A program made the position numbers and the translations under genes. Shown here piece after piece: positions 25,184-33,347 of a stretch of 38,577 nt of DNA; within the stretch, counting starts at the first letter, position 1; every line of letters begins with the position of its first letter. The DNA is from Clostridiales bacterium (lineage in GTDB: Bacteria > Bacillota > Clostridia > Lachnospirales > Lachnospiraceae), in contig JAATFT010000037.1 of assembly GCA_015655075.1 (NCBI GenBank), forward strand, positions 1 to 38,577, given 5' to 3'. The notes beneath the pieces were generated by a model. That model was given only the letters and a program-made list of their open reading frames with translations, ran no database searches and had not been told where the DNA came from.

Positions 25184-26107
25184 TTACTGCAATTTGATTC
25201 TTGGATTGATAAGGCAATACAGAATATCTACAATAAAATTAATAATAACAATAGCAAATGCCATGAATATTACAATTATTTCCACTACCATAAAATCACT
25301 GTTTTCTATGGACTGAACAAGAAGCCTTCCTATGCCGGGCCATGCAAATACCGTTTCTGTAATAACCGCACCACCAAGCAGACTGGAAAACTGCAGTCCT
25401 ATAACCGTCATGACTGAACTAAGTGCATTTTTAAATGCATGCTTAATGATGATGACATAACGTCCAAGGCCTTTTGCCTTGGCCACATCTATATATTCCT
25501 TACCCAAAATTTCTATCATACTGGAACGCAGCATTCTTGTAATTGTCGCAGCTGTAAAAACACCCAGAGTAAGAGAAGGCATTAACAGACTGGACCATGT
25601 ATCAAATCCGGAAGTCGGCAGCCATTTTAATTTTACGGCAAAAAGAAGCATCATCATTATACCAAGCCAAAAAGCCGGAACACACTGTCCAAGAAGTGCC
25701 AAAGATCGAATCACAGTATCCGTAATACTGTTTCTTTTTACAGCTGATATCATACCCGCCGGAATACCAATCACAAGCGCAATCATCATCGATGAAACTG
25801 CCAGTGTTACTGTTGCAGGTATTCTCTCCAAAACGATTTGCAGTGCCGGCTCGTTATATTTATAGGAAGTTCCAAAATCGCCTCTTAAAGCATTTCCCAA
25901 AAATCTGAGATACTGAACAATGAGCGGATCATTATATCCCATTTTTTGTCTCATTTCTTCTATTTCCTGATAAGATGCCGTATCAGGAAGCATAAGTTTT
26001 ACAGGATCACCTGCAATATTCAATACGATAAATACGATTATCGTAATACCAAATACAGCTATAATGGACTGTATGAAGCGTTTTCCTAAATACTTAGCCA
26101 TTCCCAT
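25184..26107 (-). CDS. oppB: Oligopeptide ABC transporter permease (OppB-type)
   Basis: The 307-residue permease has the usual OppB start (KYLGKRFIQSIIAVFGI), the GDFGTSYKYNEP segment and the AKAKGLGRYVIIIKHAFKN coupling loop. Two near-adjacent ATGs (26107 and 26101) exist; GGGAGAG favours 26107. A 263-base gap with a hairpin and repeat elements separates it from oppA, unlike the tight spacing downstream. Confidence 0.92.
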   Translation of the reverse strand: MGMAKYLGKRFIQSIIAVFGITIIVFIVLNIAGDPVKLMLPDTASYQEIEEMRQKMGYNDPLIVQYLRFLGNALRGDFGTSYKYNEPALQIVLERIPATVTLAVSSMMIALVIGIPAGMISAVKRNSITDTVIRSLALLGQCVPAFWLGIMMMLLFAVKLKWLPTSGFDTWSSLLMPSLTLGVFTAATITRMLRSSMIEILGKEYIDVAKAKGLGRYVIIIKHAFKNALSSVMTVIGLQFSSLLGGAVITETVFAWPGIGRLLVQSIENSDFMVVEIIVIFMAFAIVIINFIVDILYCLINPRIKLQ

Positions 26108-26129
26108 CTAACTCTCCCATTTATGAAAT

Positions 26130-26162
26130 GATGCAGTAGGATGATCTCCATCTTACTGCATC
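26130..26162. promoter_or_regulatory. Strong hairpin between oppA and oppB
   Basis: GATGCAGTAGGATG (26130-26143) pairs with CATCTTACTGCATC (26149-26162), a 14-base stem with one G-T pair and a 5-base loop. There is no T-run for the minus strand. It sits between the binding-protein and permease genes, where such hairpins often protect the upstream mRNA. Confidence 0.55.
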
Positions 26163-26163
26163 T

Positions 26164-26189
26164 TCAATGATTTTTCAAACACGCTCTAG
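26164..26189. repeat. Type-1 repeat, solo right end
   Basis: CAATGATTTTTCAAACACGC followed by TCTAG is identical to the right terminus of type-1 elements. The rest of the element is absent. Its last four bases (CTAG) are also the first four of the adjoining type-2 element. Confidence 0.65.
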
Positions 26190-26355
26190 TACAGCATTCC
26201 CGAAATACCTTTACAAATTTCTGAGAATGATTTTCCTGAGACAGTAATGGGCAAACGCAGGTGTAGTGGGGGGGCTACACCGAGGTTTGACCGTTGCTGT
26301 ATCAGGAAAATCAGTCCAGATAATTTGGGAAAGTAATTTCAGAATGCTGTACCAG
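26186..26355. repeat. Type-2 inverted-repeat element (copy 1)
   Basis: A 170-base element has imperfect terminal inverted repeats: CTAGTACAGCATTCCCGAAA on the left; CTGGTACAGCATTCTGAAAT on the reverse of the right. An inner arm GATTTTCCTGA is present on both sides. The centre is a hairpin, GGTGTAG/CTACACC, around a G-run. It matches 32912-33078 in layout. No ORF. It lies inside the opp operon, between oppA and oppB. Confidence 0.75.
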
Positions 26356-26370
26356 ATTTTATAGTGCCAT

Positions 26371-27981
26371 TTATTCGGCTAACTCAACATCATTCATTAT
26401 CATCATTTCATCTGTCCTAGGTGACCAGCTTTTTATTTTCGTCTTGTTATACGCACAAATCAAATCTGTCTGATAAAGCGGTACCACCGGCGCCATATCA
26501 ATTATATACTGTTGTACTTCCTTATAAACTTCTAATCTCTGGGTTTCATCCATAGTTGTATCCATTTTTTCTTTCAGCCCGTCAAATACCGTATCACTCC
26601 AGGCTGAATATCTCTCTCCCGTACCCAATACGCATTTTGTAATCAGGTTAATATTGTTATACGGTCCTCCAAAACTCCACATTGTTAAAGGTGATGTTGT
26701 TTGTGCCGCATATTCATCCATCATGGTATTGCTGTCTTTTTCAACTATGCTTGTCTTGATACCGATTTCCGCAAGTTGTGCACCTACAGCCTGAGCCACA
26801 TCAGCACCGTTGCTGATGCCTGAGAAAGAACCTTCCAGCTCTATACTGAACCCATCCGGATATCCTGCTTCTTTCAGAAGTTCCCTTGCCTTTTCCGGAT
26901 TGTATTCATATCCTTTGATAGAATCATCGTACCCTTCAAACATTGGAAGTGCCAGGGTCTGTATCGCTGTTCCATAACCGTCAAGTACACCCGCTACAAT
27001 AGCATCCTTTTGAATGGCATAATTGATAGCCTGCCTTACTTTCAAATCCTTAACCGGACTATCAGAAAAACTGTTCATCGTAAAATATACTGCTCTGGTA
27101 GTAGGTTTTGTTACCACTTCAATATCAGACATTCCTTTCAGACTGTCTATCTGACTTGTGGATACAGCACCAATGATATCTACCTCACCGGCCTGCAGTG
27201 CAGCTACACGTGCTGATGCCTCTGGAATAACCTTACATATTACTTCATCTATCTTTGGCTTACCGCCGAAATAATCATCAAATGCTTCAAGTTTAATGGA
27301 CTCATCCTTATTCCATTCTACAAACTTAAATGGTCCTGATCCAATCGGATGTTTATTAAATTCTTCATCTCCAACTTTTTCAACATAATTTTTTGGGATA
27401 ATTTTAACATAATTAAGTCTTAGCAAAGTTGAAACATTCGGCTCATCCGTCTTAATATAAAGATTGTATTCATCAATCGGTTCACATGACATGAAAGAAA
27501 AATCACTTTTTAACTTATAAGTCGCCTCCTCTTCCCTGATGGTATCCAGTGTATACTTAACGTCTTCACTTGTCAATTCAGAACCATCGTGAAATTTTAT
27601 TCCTTGTTTCAAAGTGAATTTATAAGTACGCTCATCAATTTGCTCATATGATTCTGCCGCATCACATATAATATTAAAATCTGCATCGGTCGTAACAAGG
27701 GAACTGTAAAGCATATTCATCATACTTGCAGTAATGGTTGATGTTGCATTTCTCGGATCAAAACTGTCTACGTCTTTTGTCTGTGCATATGTAACAGTTT
27801 TTTCCCCACTGGTTCCTGCCGCCTCTGATCCTGTTCCGGAAGAATCTGCTGTTGTAGTGTCTGACTGCGTCGGATCTGTTTTTCCAGTAGAGCCCGGTGT
27901 CGCACATCCATACAAGCTCCCAATCATCAACGTCATTAACAGTGTAAATACGACAAATCTCTTACTCTTTAATTTTGTCAT
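26371..27981 (-). CDS. oppA: Oligopeptide-binding lipoprotein (OppA/DppA family 5)
   Basis: The best start is ATG 27981, with GAGGAG about 9 bases upstream. It gives 536 residues starting MTKLKSKRFVVFTLLMTLMI with a lipobox ending SLYGC, then a Ser/Thr/Gly-rich linker. The core shows the SBP_bac_5 pattern: DSFDPRNATST, LKQGIKFHDGSELTSEDVKY near 150 and late QYIIDMAPVVPLYQ. It delivers peptide-like compounds to OppBCDF. It is the first gene of the long minus-strand operon behind a consensus promoter. Confidence 0.92.
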   Translation of the reverse strand: MTKLKSKRFVVFTLLMTLMIGSLYGCATPGSTGKTDPTQSDTTTADSSGTGSEAAGTSGEKTVTYAQTKDVDSFDPRNATSTITASMMNMLYSSLVTTDADFNIICDAAESYEQIDERTYKFTLKQGIKFHDGSELTSEDVKYTLDTIREEEATYKLKSDFSFMSCEPIDEYNLYIKTDEPNVSTLLRLNYVKIIPKNYVEKVGDEEFNKHPIGSGPFKFVEWNKDESIKLEAFDDYFGGKPKIDEVICKVIPEASARVAALQAGEVDIIGAVSTSQIDSLKGMSDIEVVTKPTTRAVYFTMNSFSDSPVKDLKVRQAINYAIQKDAIVAGVLDGYGTAIQTLALPMFEGYDDSIKGYEYNPEKARELLKEAGYPDGFSIELEGSFSGISNGADVAQAVGAQLAEIGIKTSIVEKDSNTMMDEYAAQTTSPLTMWSFGGPYNNINLITKCVLGTGERYSAWSDTVFDGLKEKMDTTMDETQRLEVYKEVQQYIIDMAPVVPLYQTDLICAYNKTKIKSWSPRTDEMMIMNDVELAE

Positions 27982-28072
27982 GTTTCCAATCTCCTCTTCT
28001 CTGTACATTAATTTTCCATATTTAAGCAATTCATACATTTTTGATATGAATTATAGACTTTATATCATTTCA

Positions 28073-28100
28073 ATTATATCCATTTATATTTATTTGTCAA
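28073..28100 (-). promoter_or_regulatory. Consensus sigma-70-type promoter of the opp operon
   Basis: The minus strand reads TTGACA (28100-28095), 16 bases, TATAAT (28078-28073). Both hexamers are perfect. The expected start near 28066 leaves an 85-base leader before oppA. Such a strong core usually needs a repressor; none is visible by sequence alone. Confidence 0.8.
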
Positions 28101-28541
28101 TATCATAATGTTACCTTCTTATATTTCCCTGAATAAAAATTAAGTTCCAGTTATTAAATCAACTGGCGGAATTATTCCTGCACAAATTCCATTTGGAAAT
28201 GTGAGCTCTTATGCCGCGAAAGTTTGCTTTACAATGAGAAATCAATATAATAAGCTTTATATTGCCAGGCAGCATTATTACTTTATATAAACTGCCCCCC
28301 TGATATAAGCTGCCCCCCCTGATGCCTAATATCATATTGGGAAAGGCTCATTGTCAAGCAAAACGTGGAATAAATGCGTATGGTCTCCATGATGGAATTT
28401 AGTTTTTCAATCTACCCTTTTTATATTTTATTGTTTTATATATAATCTTTCTTGGATAAACTATCCTATTTTATTATGGCTTTTGAATGATCGATCTTTA
28501 ATATAAAATCAAGAAATTAATCTACTGTAACTTGAATTCGT
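28101..28541. other. Intergenic region between cyuA-like gene and oppA
   Basis: Apart from the opp promoter at its left edge I see no gene. It holds two short direct copies of a CTGCCCCCC-TGAT block near 28290-28325 and an AT-rich remainder. A 57-codon open frame spans it on the minus strand but has no ribosome site. Confidence 0.4.
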
Positions 28542-29813
28542 TCAGCAATCTGTCATAATTTTCATAATTTCACGATCTGTTTCTCTCATGCCGTACCTGC
28601 CCAGTCTTCCTACGTTCCTGATTGTATTTTCAACCCCTTTTTTAACAATTCCCTCACCGTCCCTGAACTGATTCTTTGTTTGCAGCATTTCCAGAGAAAG
28701 CAAACCTGACTCTATTGCCATTGCAATCTTGGCCGCGCAGGAAGGCTTTGCTCCATCACAAATAATTCCGGAAGAGATTGCGAGGCTGTTTACAAGACAA
28801 TGGGCAATATCTTTATAAGTGCCTCCCTCTAAATAGCAGATTGCAGCACCTGCTGCGCTTCCCGCGCTGACTGCCCCGCAATAAGCAGAAAGTCTGCCGA
28901 TGCCGGTCTTCTGGTGAATCGCAAGGAGATTTGAAAGTACCAAAGCCCTATACATTCTTTCCTCATTTATACCTTTTTCCCGGGCATATATAACAACAGG
29001 CACCGATACGGTTATTCCCTGATTGCCGCTGCCTGAGTTTATTACAACCGGAAGTTCGCATCCGCTCATCCGGGCATCCGACCCTGCAGCGGCCATGGCT
29101 TTTAATTTAGTACGAAGATCAGAACCATTAGCTAACAATGTACTTCCAATATTAGCTCCGTAGGAATTTTTAATTCCCTCCTCAGCAATTGCCATATTAT
29201 CCTCAATCTGACGTTTAATAATATCTTTTACATCATCAAGTATTACGGTATCTGCAAATTTTACAATATCTTCTACAGCCAAAATATTATGGTCTGTCAG
29301 TCCTTCCTCCTGTGTCAGGAGTTTCGTATTAAAAATAATTTCTCCGTCTTTTTCCTCCATAATAATGTTGGTATGATACTGGGCAATTCTGACTCTTGCC
29401 TCATGTCCGTTGCTTTTTAACGTTACGATTAAGTCAAGGGGTATTACACTGTCCAGATATAATACATTTACTTTATGAGTATCCAGATATTCTTTTATCT
29501 GTTTCTGCTCTTCTTTCGTAACCTCTGAAATTACTTCCAGTTTTTTTTCAACTTTACCAGCTATCGCACCGGCAACTGCGGCAGCCTTAATTCCTTTTAA
29601 TCCCCCTGTATTGGGAACAGTTACGCTTTTTACATTTTTAACCAGATTGCCGCTTGTCTCAACAATAATCTCATCAGGCTTAGCTCCCAGTATTTTTTTT
29701 GCTCTTGCTGCACCATATGCAATTGCAATAGGTTCCGTACATCCCATTGCAGGAATCAATTCTTCTTTTAATATCTGAATAAATTGTTTATACCTTTCAC
29801 TGCTTTTCTGCAT
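28542..29813 (-). CDS. cyuA: L-cysteine desulfidase / CyuA-YhaM (UPF0597) family protein
   Basis: This 423-residue cytoplasmic protein matches the CyuA/UPF0597 family: GCTEPIAIAYGAA near 24, TGGLKGIKAAAVAG, SGCELPVVINSGSGNQG near 248 and the late CDGAKPSCAAKIA. Cysteines in these motifs are the presumed Fe-S ligands. Characterised members release sulfide from L-cysteine (pyruvate and ammonia as co-products). AGGATG precedes the ATG. It lies on the same strand directly upstream of the opp operon, 560 bases from oppA, so a link is possible but it has its own leader with a perfect hairpin. Confidence 0.88.
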   Translation of the reverse strand: MQKSSERYKQFIQILKEELIPAMGCTEPIAIAYGAARAKKILGAKPDEIIVETSGNLVKNVKSVTVPNTGGLKGIKAAAVAGAIAGKVEKKLEVISEVTKEEQKQIKEYLDTHKVNVLYLDSVIPLDLIVTLKSNGHEARVRIAQYHTNIIMEEKDGEIIFNTKLLTQEEGLTDHNILAVEDIVKFADTVILDDVKDIIKRQIEDNMAIAEEGIKNSYGANIGSTLLANGSDLRTKLKAMAAAGSDARMSGCELPVVINSGSGNQGITVSVPVVIYAREKGINEERMYRALVLSNLLAIHQKTGIGRLSAYCGAVSAGSAAGAAICYLEGGTYKDIAHCLVNSLAISSGIICDGAKPSCAAKIAMAIESGLLSLEMLQTKNQFRDGEGIVKKGVENTIRNVGRLGRYGMRETDREIMKIMTDC

Positions 29814-29836
29814 TTTTCACATCCTACTTCCTGATA

Positions 29837-29883
29837 ATAACAAAGATGTTACCCGTTTTTTCTGCAGATAACATCTTTGTTAT
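29837..29883 (-). promoter_or_regulatory. Perfect 15-base inverted repeat in the cyuA leader
   Basis: ATAACAAAGATGTTA (29837-29851) and its exact complement (29869-29883) flank a 17-base spacer with six Ts. The element ends 24 bases before the cyuA ATG. It may be an operator, an mRNA hairpin that masks the start region, or an attenuator. Confidence 0.6.
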
Positions 29884-29966
29884 AAGAATATCATATTCAA
29901 CTTATATATAGATCATATCATACATAAACATCCTCATAAAGTCTAGCAGTAAATTAAAGTACTAAT

Positions 29967-29984
29967 TACAGGGTTTTCCCTGTA
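29967..29984 (-). terminator. Possible terminator after the grpB-like gene
   Basis: TACAGGG/CCCTGTA form a 7-base stem with a TTTT loop. On the minus strand it is followed by an AT-rich stretch (ATTAGTACTTTAATTTA) rather than a clean U-run, so it is a weak candidate. The rest of 29885-30143 shows no gene. Confidence 0.35.
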
Positions 29985-30143
29985 TTATTAAATTTTACTT
30001 TTTTATATTGATATAATATCATTATCCTTTATTTTATCCTGTACTAAAACCATATTTCTCTTTTCATCATAAATCATGCACATGTTTAGAAGTGTAGATT
30101 TCACTGTTCTATCATTTGACATATTCTTCTCCAAGGTTTTCTT

Positions 30144-30728
30144 TTAAGGCTTATATCGTTCTCCATACTGTATTTTTGCGATTTCGGAATATTGACTGAT
30201 AAATTCTTCTTTTGCATCTGTATATGCGTCTCTATTGTGTTCAAATTTTTCCTTTAACTGTTTTTTTAGTCCGGCATATTCTCCTGCTACCTCTGGATGT
30301 TCCACCAAATAATCTCTGAAATATAATTCTCTCCAATCATCTGTATATCGTACATGGAGATGATATACCTTTTCTTCAAAACCATATTTCGTATAACCTT
30401 TATTGTATGTCTGTTTAAAAATCGGCTTGTTCATGTAATTCATTAAAACCCATTGCATTGATTTTAATGTATCTGTTATTTGTTCTATGTCGGTTGTATA
30501 CGATATTTCCATAAGAATATCTATAATTGGTTTTGCAATAATTCCAGGAACTGCAGTACTTCCTATATGACTGATTCTTATCATTGTCCCATCATTAAAT
30601 TTCTCGGTTAGTTTTTCTTTTTCCGTTCTATACCAATTTGGATATTCAGGGTTATATTCCTTTAATACAATTGGAAACAATTGCCATAGTTCCTCTAATG
30701 TCATTTCTGATAATTCTTTCACCATCAT
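30144..30728 (-). CDS. GrpB family protein (UPF0157, nucleotidyltransferase-like)
   Basis: The 194-residue protein contains IRISHIGSTAVPGIIAKPIIDILMEI near 50-75, the GrpB/UPF0157 signature in which GS-(x)n-D-x-D-type residues resemble a nucleotidyltransferase active site. It then has HLHVRY and the closing RDYLVEHPEVAGEYAGLK. GGAGGATAC precedes the ATG. Biological role of the family is poorly known. Stand-alone gene, unrelated to the neighbours as far as can be seen. Confidence 0.88.
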   Translation of the reverse strand: MMVKELSEMTLEELWQLFPIVLKEYNPEYPNWYRTEKEKLTEKFNDGTMIRISHIGSTAVPGIIAKPIIDILMEISYTTDIEQITDTLKSMQWVLMNYMNKPIFKQTYNKGYTKYGFEEKVYHLHVRYTDDWRELYFRDYLVEHPEVAGEYAGLKKQLKEKFEHNRDAYTDAKEEFISQYSEIAKIQYGERYKP

Positions 30729-30788
30729 TTGTATCCTCCATATTTAAAAATCCGATAATTACTTTAATCAACCATACACATGATTGCA

Positions 30789-30917
30789 TCAATACTCTTT
30801 TTTCATTGGTCTGTCAATCACTATTTCAGATTGAATTACTATATTATCTAACGCTGTCCAAAACTCACTATCCATTTTTTCCTCCGCAAATTTTTGTATT
30901 TGGCTATCATATATCAT
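30789..30917 (-). CDS. Small ORF overlapping the end of the QueG-like gene
   Basis: An ATG at 30917 opens a 42-residue frame (MIYDSQIQKFAEEK, ending DRPMKKEY) that overlaps the QueG-like stop. The ribosome site is weak. It may be a short coupled gene or a remnant. The frame extends upstream inside the QueG-like gene, where it is just an alternative frame. No family recognised. Confidence 0.25.
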   Translation of the reverse strand: MIYDSQIQKFAEEKMDSEFWTALDNIVIQSEIVIDRPMKKEY

Positions 30918-31641
30918 GCGTATATTTTCTGGTATATGGACAGATTTCAATACATTTACCGCATAACGTAATTTTCTTATCAATTGATTTAGCGGCAATT
31001 TCTCTTGCTTTTTTTCTGCAGGCCATAGCATCAAAAAATTCATCCCGGTCAAGCTCAGGCCTCCAAAGATGCCCGGAAATAGCCTGTCCGGGACATACTG
31101 ATGCGCAGAGCATGCAGCTTCCACATTTTGTATCAATCAAAAATTTGTTATACTCCAATGGGACGTCCGTCAACACTGAGGTTAAACGAACGGCGGAACC
31201 ATATTTTTCGGTGATAAATAATGCGCTCTTTCCTATCCATCCCAATCCCGCGTGAACGGCTACGGTCTTATGAGGCATTACCGTTCGAACTATACCATAT
31301 TCTTTAGTAGCTGAAACAGTCTGCGGATATGCGTGATAACCTTGTTCCTCAATATACTTGGTACACAGAATTGCCAGCTCATCCAGCTTATTATTCAATC
31401 TGTGATATGCATGATAATAATCCATGGTTGGAGCTTTATGTATATTCTTAATCACATCTTTTGGATGAGCAAGAATGATAGATATCCCGAATGGATAATG
31501 TGGTATCCTGATAGGCTCTGTGGCTGAATCCTCACTTCTTGGTCCACTTAAATCCACATTACCGTATAGTTCATCAATCTTTGCAAATCCTGCCATAGAT
31601 GCTCCGTTTTCTAATAACATTCTCTCAATTTCACGATTCAT
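30907..31641 (-). CDS. Epoxyqueuosine reductase-like (QueG-like) Fe-S protein
   Basis: The 244-residue protein has a flavin/cobalamin-type N-terminal domain with GLGWIGKSALFIT near 144, and two 4Fe-4S motifs: CGSCMLCASVCPGQAI near 182 and CGKCIEICPYTRKY near 228. This is the QueG/DUF1730 arrangement, but it is much shorter than true QueG (about 310-380) and lacks HEAT repeats. It is better called a QueG-like reductase of unknown substrate. GGAGGTATT precedes the ATG. Confidence 0.8.
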   Translation of the reverse strand: MNREIERMLLENGASMAGFAKIDELYGNVDLSGPRSEDSATEPIRIPHYPFGISIILAHPKDVIKNIHKAPTMDYYHAYHRLNNKLDELAILCTKYIEEQGYHAYPQTVSATKEYGIVRTVMPHKTVAVHAGLGWIGKSALFITEKYGSAVRLTSVLTDVPLEYNKFLIDTKCGSCMLCASVCPGQAISGHLWRPELDRDEFFDAMACRKKAREIAAKSIDKKITLCGKCIEICPYTRKYTHDI

Positions 31642-31663
31642 AATACCTCCAAAAATTAAATTT

Positions 31664-32119
31664 TCACTTTCCTAAATACGGCTTCTTTTCATAAAAGTTT
31701 TTTTCCAAATCAAAGCTTTCTATAAACGGTTCTGCATTTTCATATATCCATTTTTGTATATATATTGGTTTTATCATAAATAATCTTTCATCCGGTAATT
31801 CAGAATAACGGTCATAGGATGTCTTAAAATATTCCTTATATCGTTTGCAAAATAAATCATTATCCAGAGGATGTCCAACTTCCGTACATATTCCCTCAAT
31901 CTGAATATTATCAAGGCATAGCGAAACATTCGGATTTTTTTGTATTTGCTCATACTTTCTAAAATTCCTATCGGTCTGAAAATAGAAAAGTCCATCCGAA
32001 ATAATCACACTCATCATTCTGGATGTAACTATATCATTTAAAGCTGTGGACAATACCATTTTTTTATAATTTCCTAACTGATTCAAAAGCATATCATACT
32101 GTTTGTAAAACTTCTCCAT
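31664..32119 (-). CDS. Pyridoxamine 5'-phosphate oxidase-like flavoprotein
   Basis: The start chosen is the ATG at 32119 (MEKFYKQ), 8 bases after GAGG; earlier GTG/ATG codons overlap the ribosome site. At about 151 residues it is a small split-barrel protein: KMVLSTALNDIVTSRMMSVI, then FYFQTDRNFRKYEQIQKNPN and SLCLDNIQIEG are typical of the PNPOx-like/FMN-binding family. Role unknown. It lies 22 bases upstream of the QueG-like gene and is probably cotranscribed. Confidence 0.82.
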   Translation of the reverse strand: MEKFYKQYDMLLNQLGNYKKMVLSTALNDIVTSRMMSVIISDGLFYFQTDRNFRKYEQIQKNPNVSLCLDNIQIEGICTEVGHPLDNDLFCKRYKEYFKTSYDRYSELPDERLFMIKPIYIQKWIYENAEPFIESFDLEKNFYEKKPYLGK

Positions 32120-32412
32120 CACCATCACCTCGGTTAAATTATCTGTTCATCATAATGCATATTTTCTGTTATCGTAAGATGACTCCCTTATATCAAATGA
32201 TATAACATTTTGTTACATAATTCCACTATTTTCATTATGTCATGTATAATGATTTAACGATGTTAGTAAAAATTGGATTGTTATTGTGAGGAATAGCACA
32301 ATTTGAATTAACGGTATATTATATTTTTGACTGTATGTACTCGTGGGTGAAAATAGATATTCTTATCCAGCGAAAAAACATGAAATTTTTTTATAGAGGA
32401 GATGTACATGTA

Positions 32413-32610
32413 ATGAGAAAGCGACAATTATTAATAATAATCACATTATGTTTATTTGCCACTGGCTGCGGAACCAAAACGATAATCTCTGTAGGAGCAA
32501 ATGACAACACAAAAACAATAGAATACGTAATTACTCAAGCTCCGGAAGAAATAAATTCTAAGACCAGTGAATCCAGTATTTCCGCTCCATTACAAAGGAC
32601 AGAACCCTGA
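32413..32610 (+). pseudogene. Lipoprotein N-terminus, cut off
   Basis: ATG 32413 begins MRKRQLLIIITLCLFATGCG, a clear lipoprotein signal with lipobox FATGC. GAGGAG precedes it at rather long spacing, with an intervening ATG-TAC-ATG-TAA. After about 45 more residues rich in Thr, Glu and Ser the frame runs into an integrase fragment and stops. The 3' part of the original gene is lost at about 32595. Confidence 0.6.
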
Positions 32611-32747
32611 CCCGGAAACGCTTCAATGATATAAAAAGCGTAATGAACAGCATTATTTATTATGCCATTGAAAATGAAATCGTGGAACATAATCATCTGA
32701 AGGACATCAATTACCGGAGACCTATGACAAGGCAAACCTTATTTTAA
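32601..32747 (+). pseudogene. Tyrosine integrase fragment
   Basis: In the frame starting at 32603 the sequence reads TLTRKRFNDIKSVMNSIIYY, then AIENEIVEHNHLKDINYR. This is the N-terminal SAM-like (core-binding) region of Clostridia-type tyrosine recombinases. No catalytic R-H-R-Y domain follows; the frame ends at TAA just before the type-1 repeat. It marks the scar of an integrative element. Confidence 0.65.
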
Positions 32748-32748
32748 A

Positions 32749-32915
32749 CTAGAGCGTGTTTGAAAAATCATCGTACCATTCTGAACGCTCCACTTTGCGG
32801 TATACTGCGTCGCAATTTTGGGAGCGTAGCACCAACTACGCACCCAAAATCGTTCCTTGCCTCCCACAAAGTGGAGCCTCCAGCCCGGCACAAGCATTTT
32901 TCAAACACACTCTGG
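32749..32915. repeat. Type-1 inverted-repeat element (complete)
   Basis: A 167-base element has termini CTAGAGCGTGTTTGAAAAAT and (inverted) ATTTTTCAAACACACTCTGG. Inner arms CTCCACTTTG/CAAAGTGGAG and the apex GGGAGCGTAG/CTACGCACCC fold it into one long hairpin. No ORF. It is 80-90% like the copy at 34360 in the other orientation by eye. Its right end overlaps the next type-2 element by four bases. Confidence 0.8.
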
Positions 32916-33078
32916 TACAGCATTGCATAAGTTTCGATGAAATTTAGTGCCTGATATTTGCGATGGGGAAAGGCGAGGAATGAGGCGTAGCGCGGTGGCT
33001 ACGCTGATTGACGACAACGCAGCACCGGCGTAAATAGCGGGTGCTGAATTCACTGAAATCTATGCAATGCGGTACTAG
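32912..33078. repeat. Type-2 inverted-repeat element (copy 2)
   Basis: The 167-base element starts CTGGTACAGCATTGCATAAG and its reverse starts CTAGTACCGCATTGCATAGA. The centre is GCGTAGC-GCGGTG-GCTACGC. Same layout and terminal CTRGTACMGCATT as the copy in the opp operon. Directly joined to a type-1 element, sharing CTGG. Confidence 0.78.
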
Positions 33079-33347
33079 CAATACAGTTTATATTGCTCTC
33101 CAAAAACAATAGCAATTTAATCCCAAAACAGCTTACACCAACTGCACCTATTTTCCATCACAACCAAAAATCTCCAAACCCTTACTTTTAAAGGTTTAGA
33201 GACCATTCTAAGAGAGGCGACAACCAGATTTGAACTATTTAAACACGTCGCAAACCCGCATAGAAAGGAGGGTTTTCAATCTCTGATACTGGTTGCACCT
33301 AGTTTGCACCTAATATTAAGTGGTTATTAAGGGACAGATTTCAAATC
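33079..33347. other. Intergenic scar with tRNA-3'-end-like and hairpin sequences
   Basis: There is no gene. On the minus strand AGTTCAAATCTGGTTGTCGC (33236 to 33217) resembles a tRNA T-arm plus acceptor 3' side, as found at integrase attachment sites, but the 5' part of a tRNA is absent. TCTCCAAACC/GGTTTAGAGA (33171-33202) forms a hairpin. TTGCACCTA occurs twice near 33293-33311. Together with the integrase fragment this suggests an old attachment site. Confidence 0.4.

Noticed and set aside
28290..28325. Direct repeat of a C-rich CTGCCCCCC-TGAT block that looked CRISPR-like or VNTR-like
   Set aside because: Only two copies, uneven spacing and no unit-length spacers; no cas genes in the window.
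33212..33236. tRNA gene
   Set aside because: Only a T-arm and acceptor-like 3' half is visible; no D-arm, anticodon arm or matching 5' acceptor strand.
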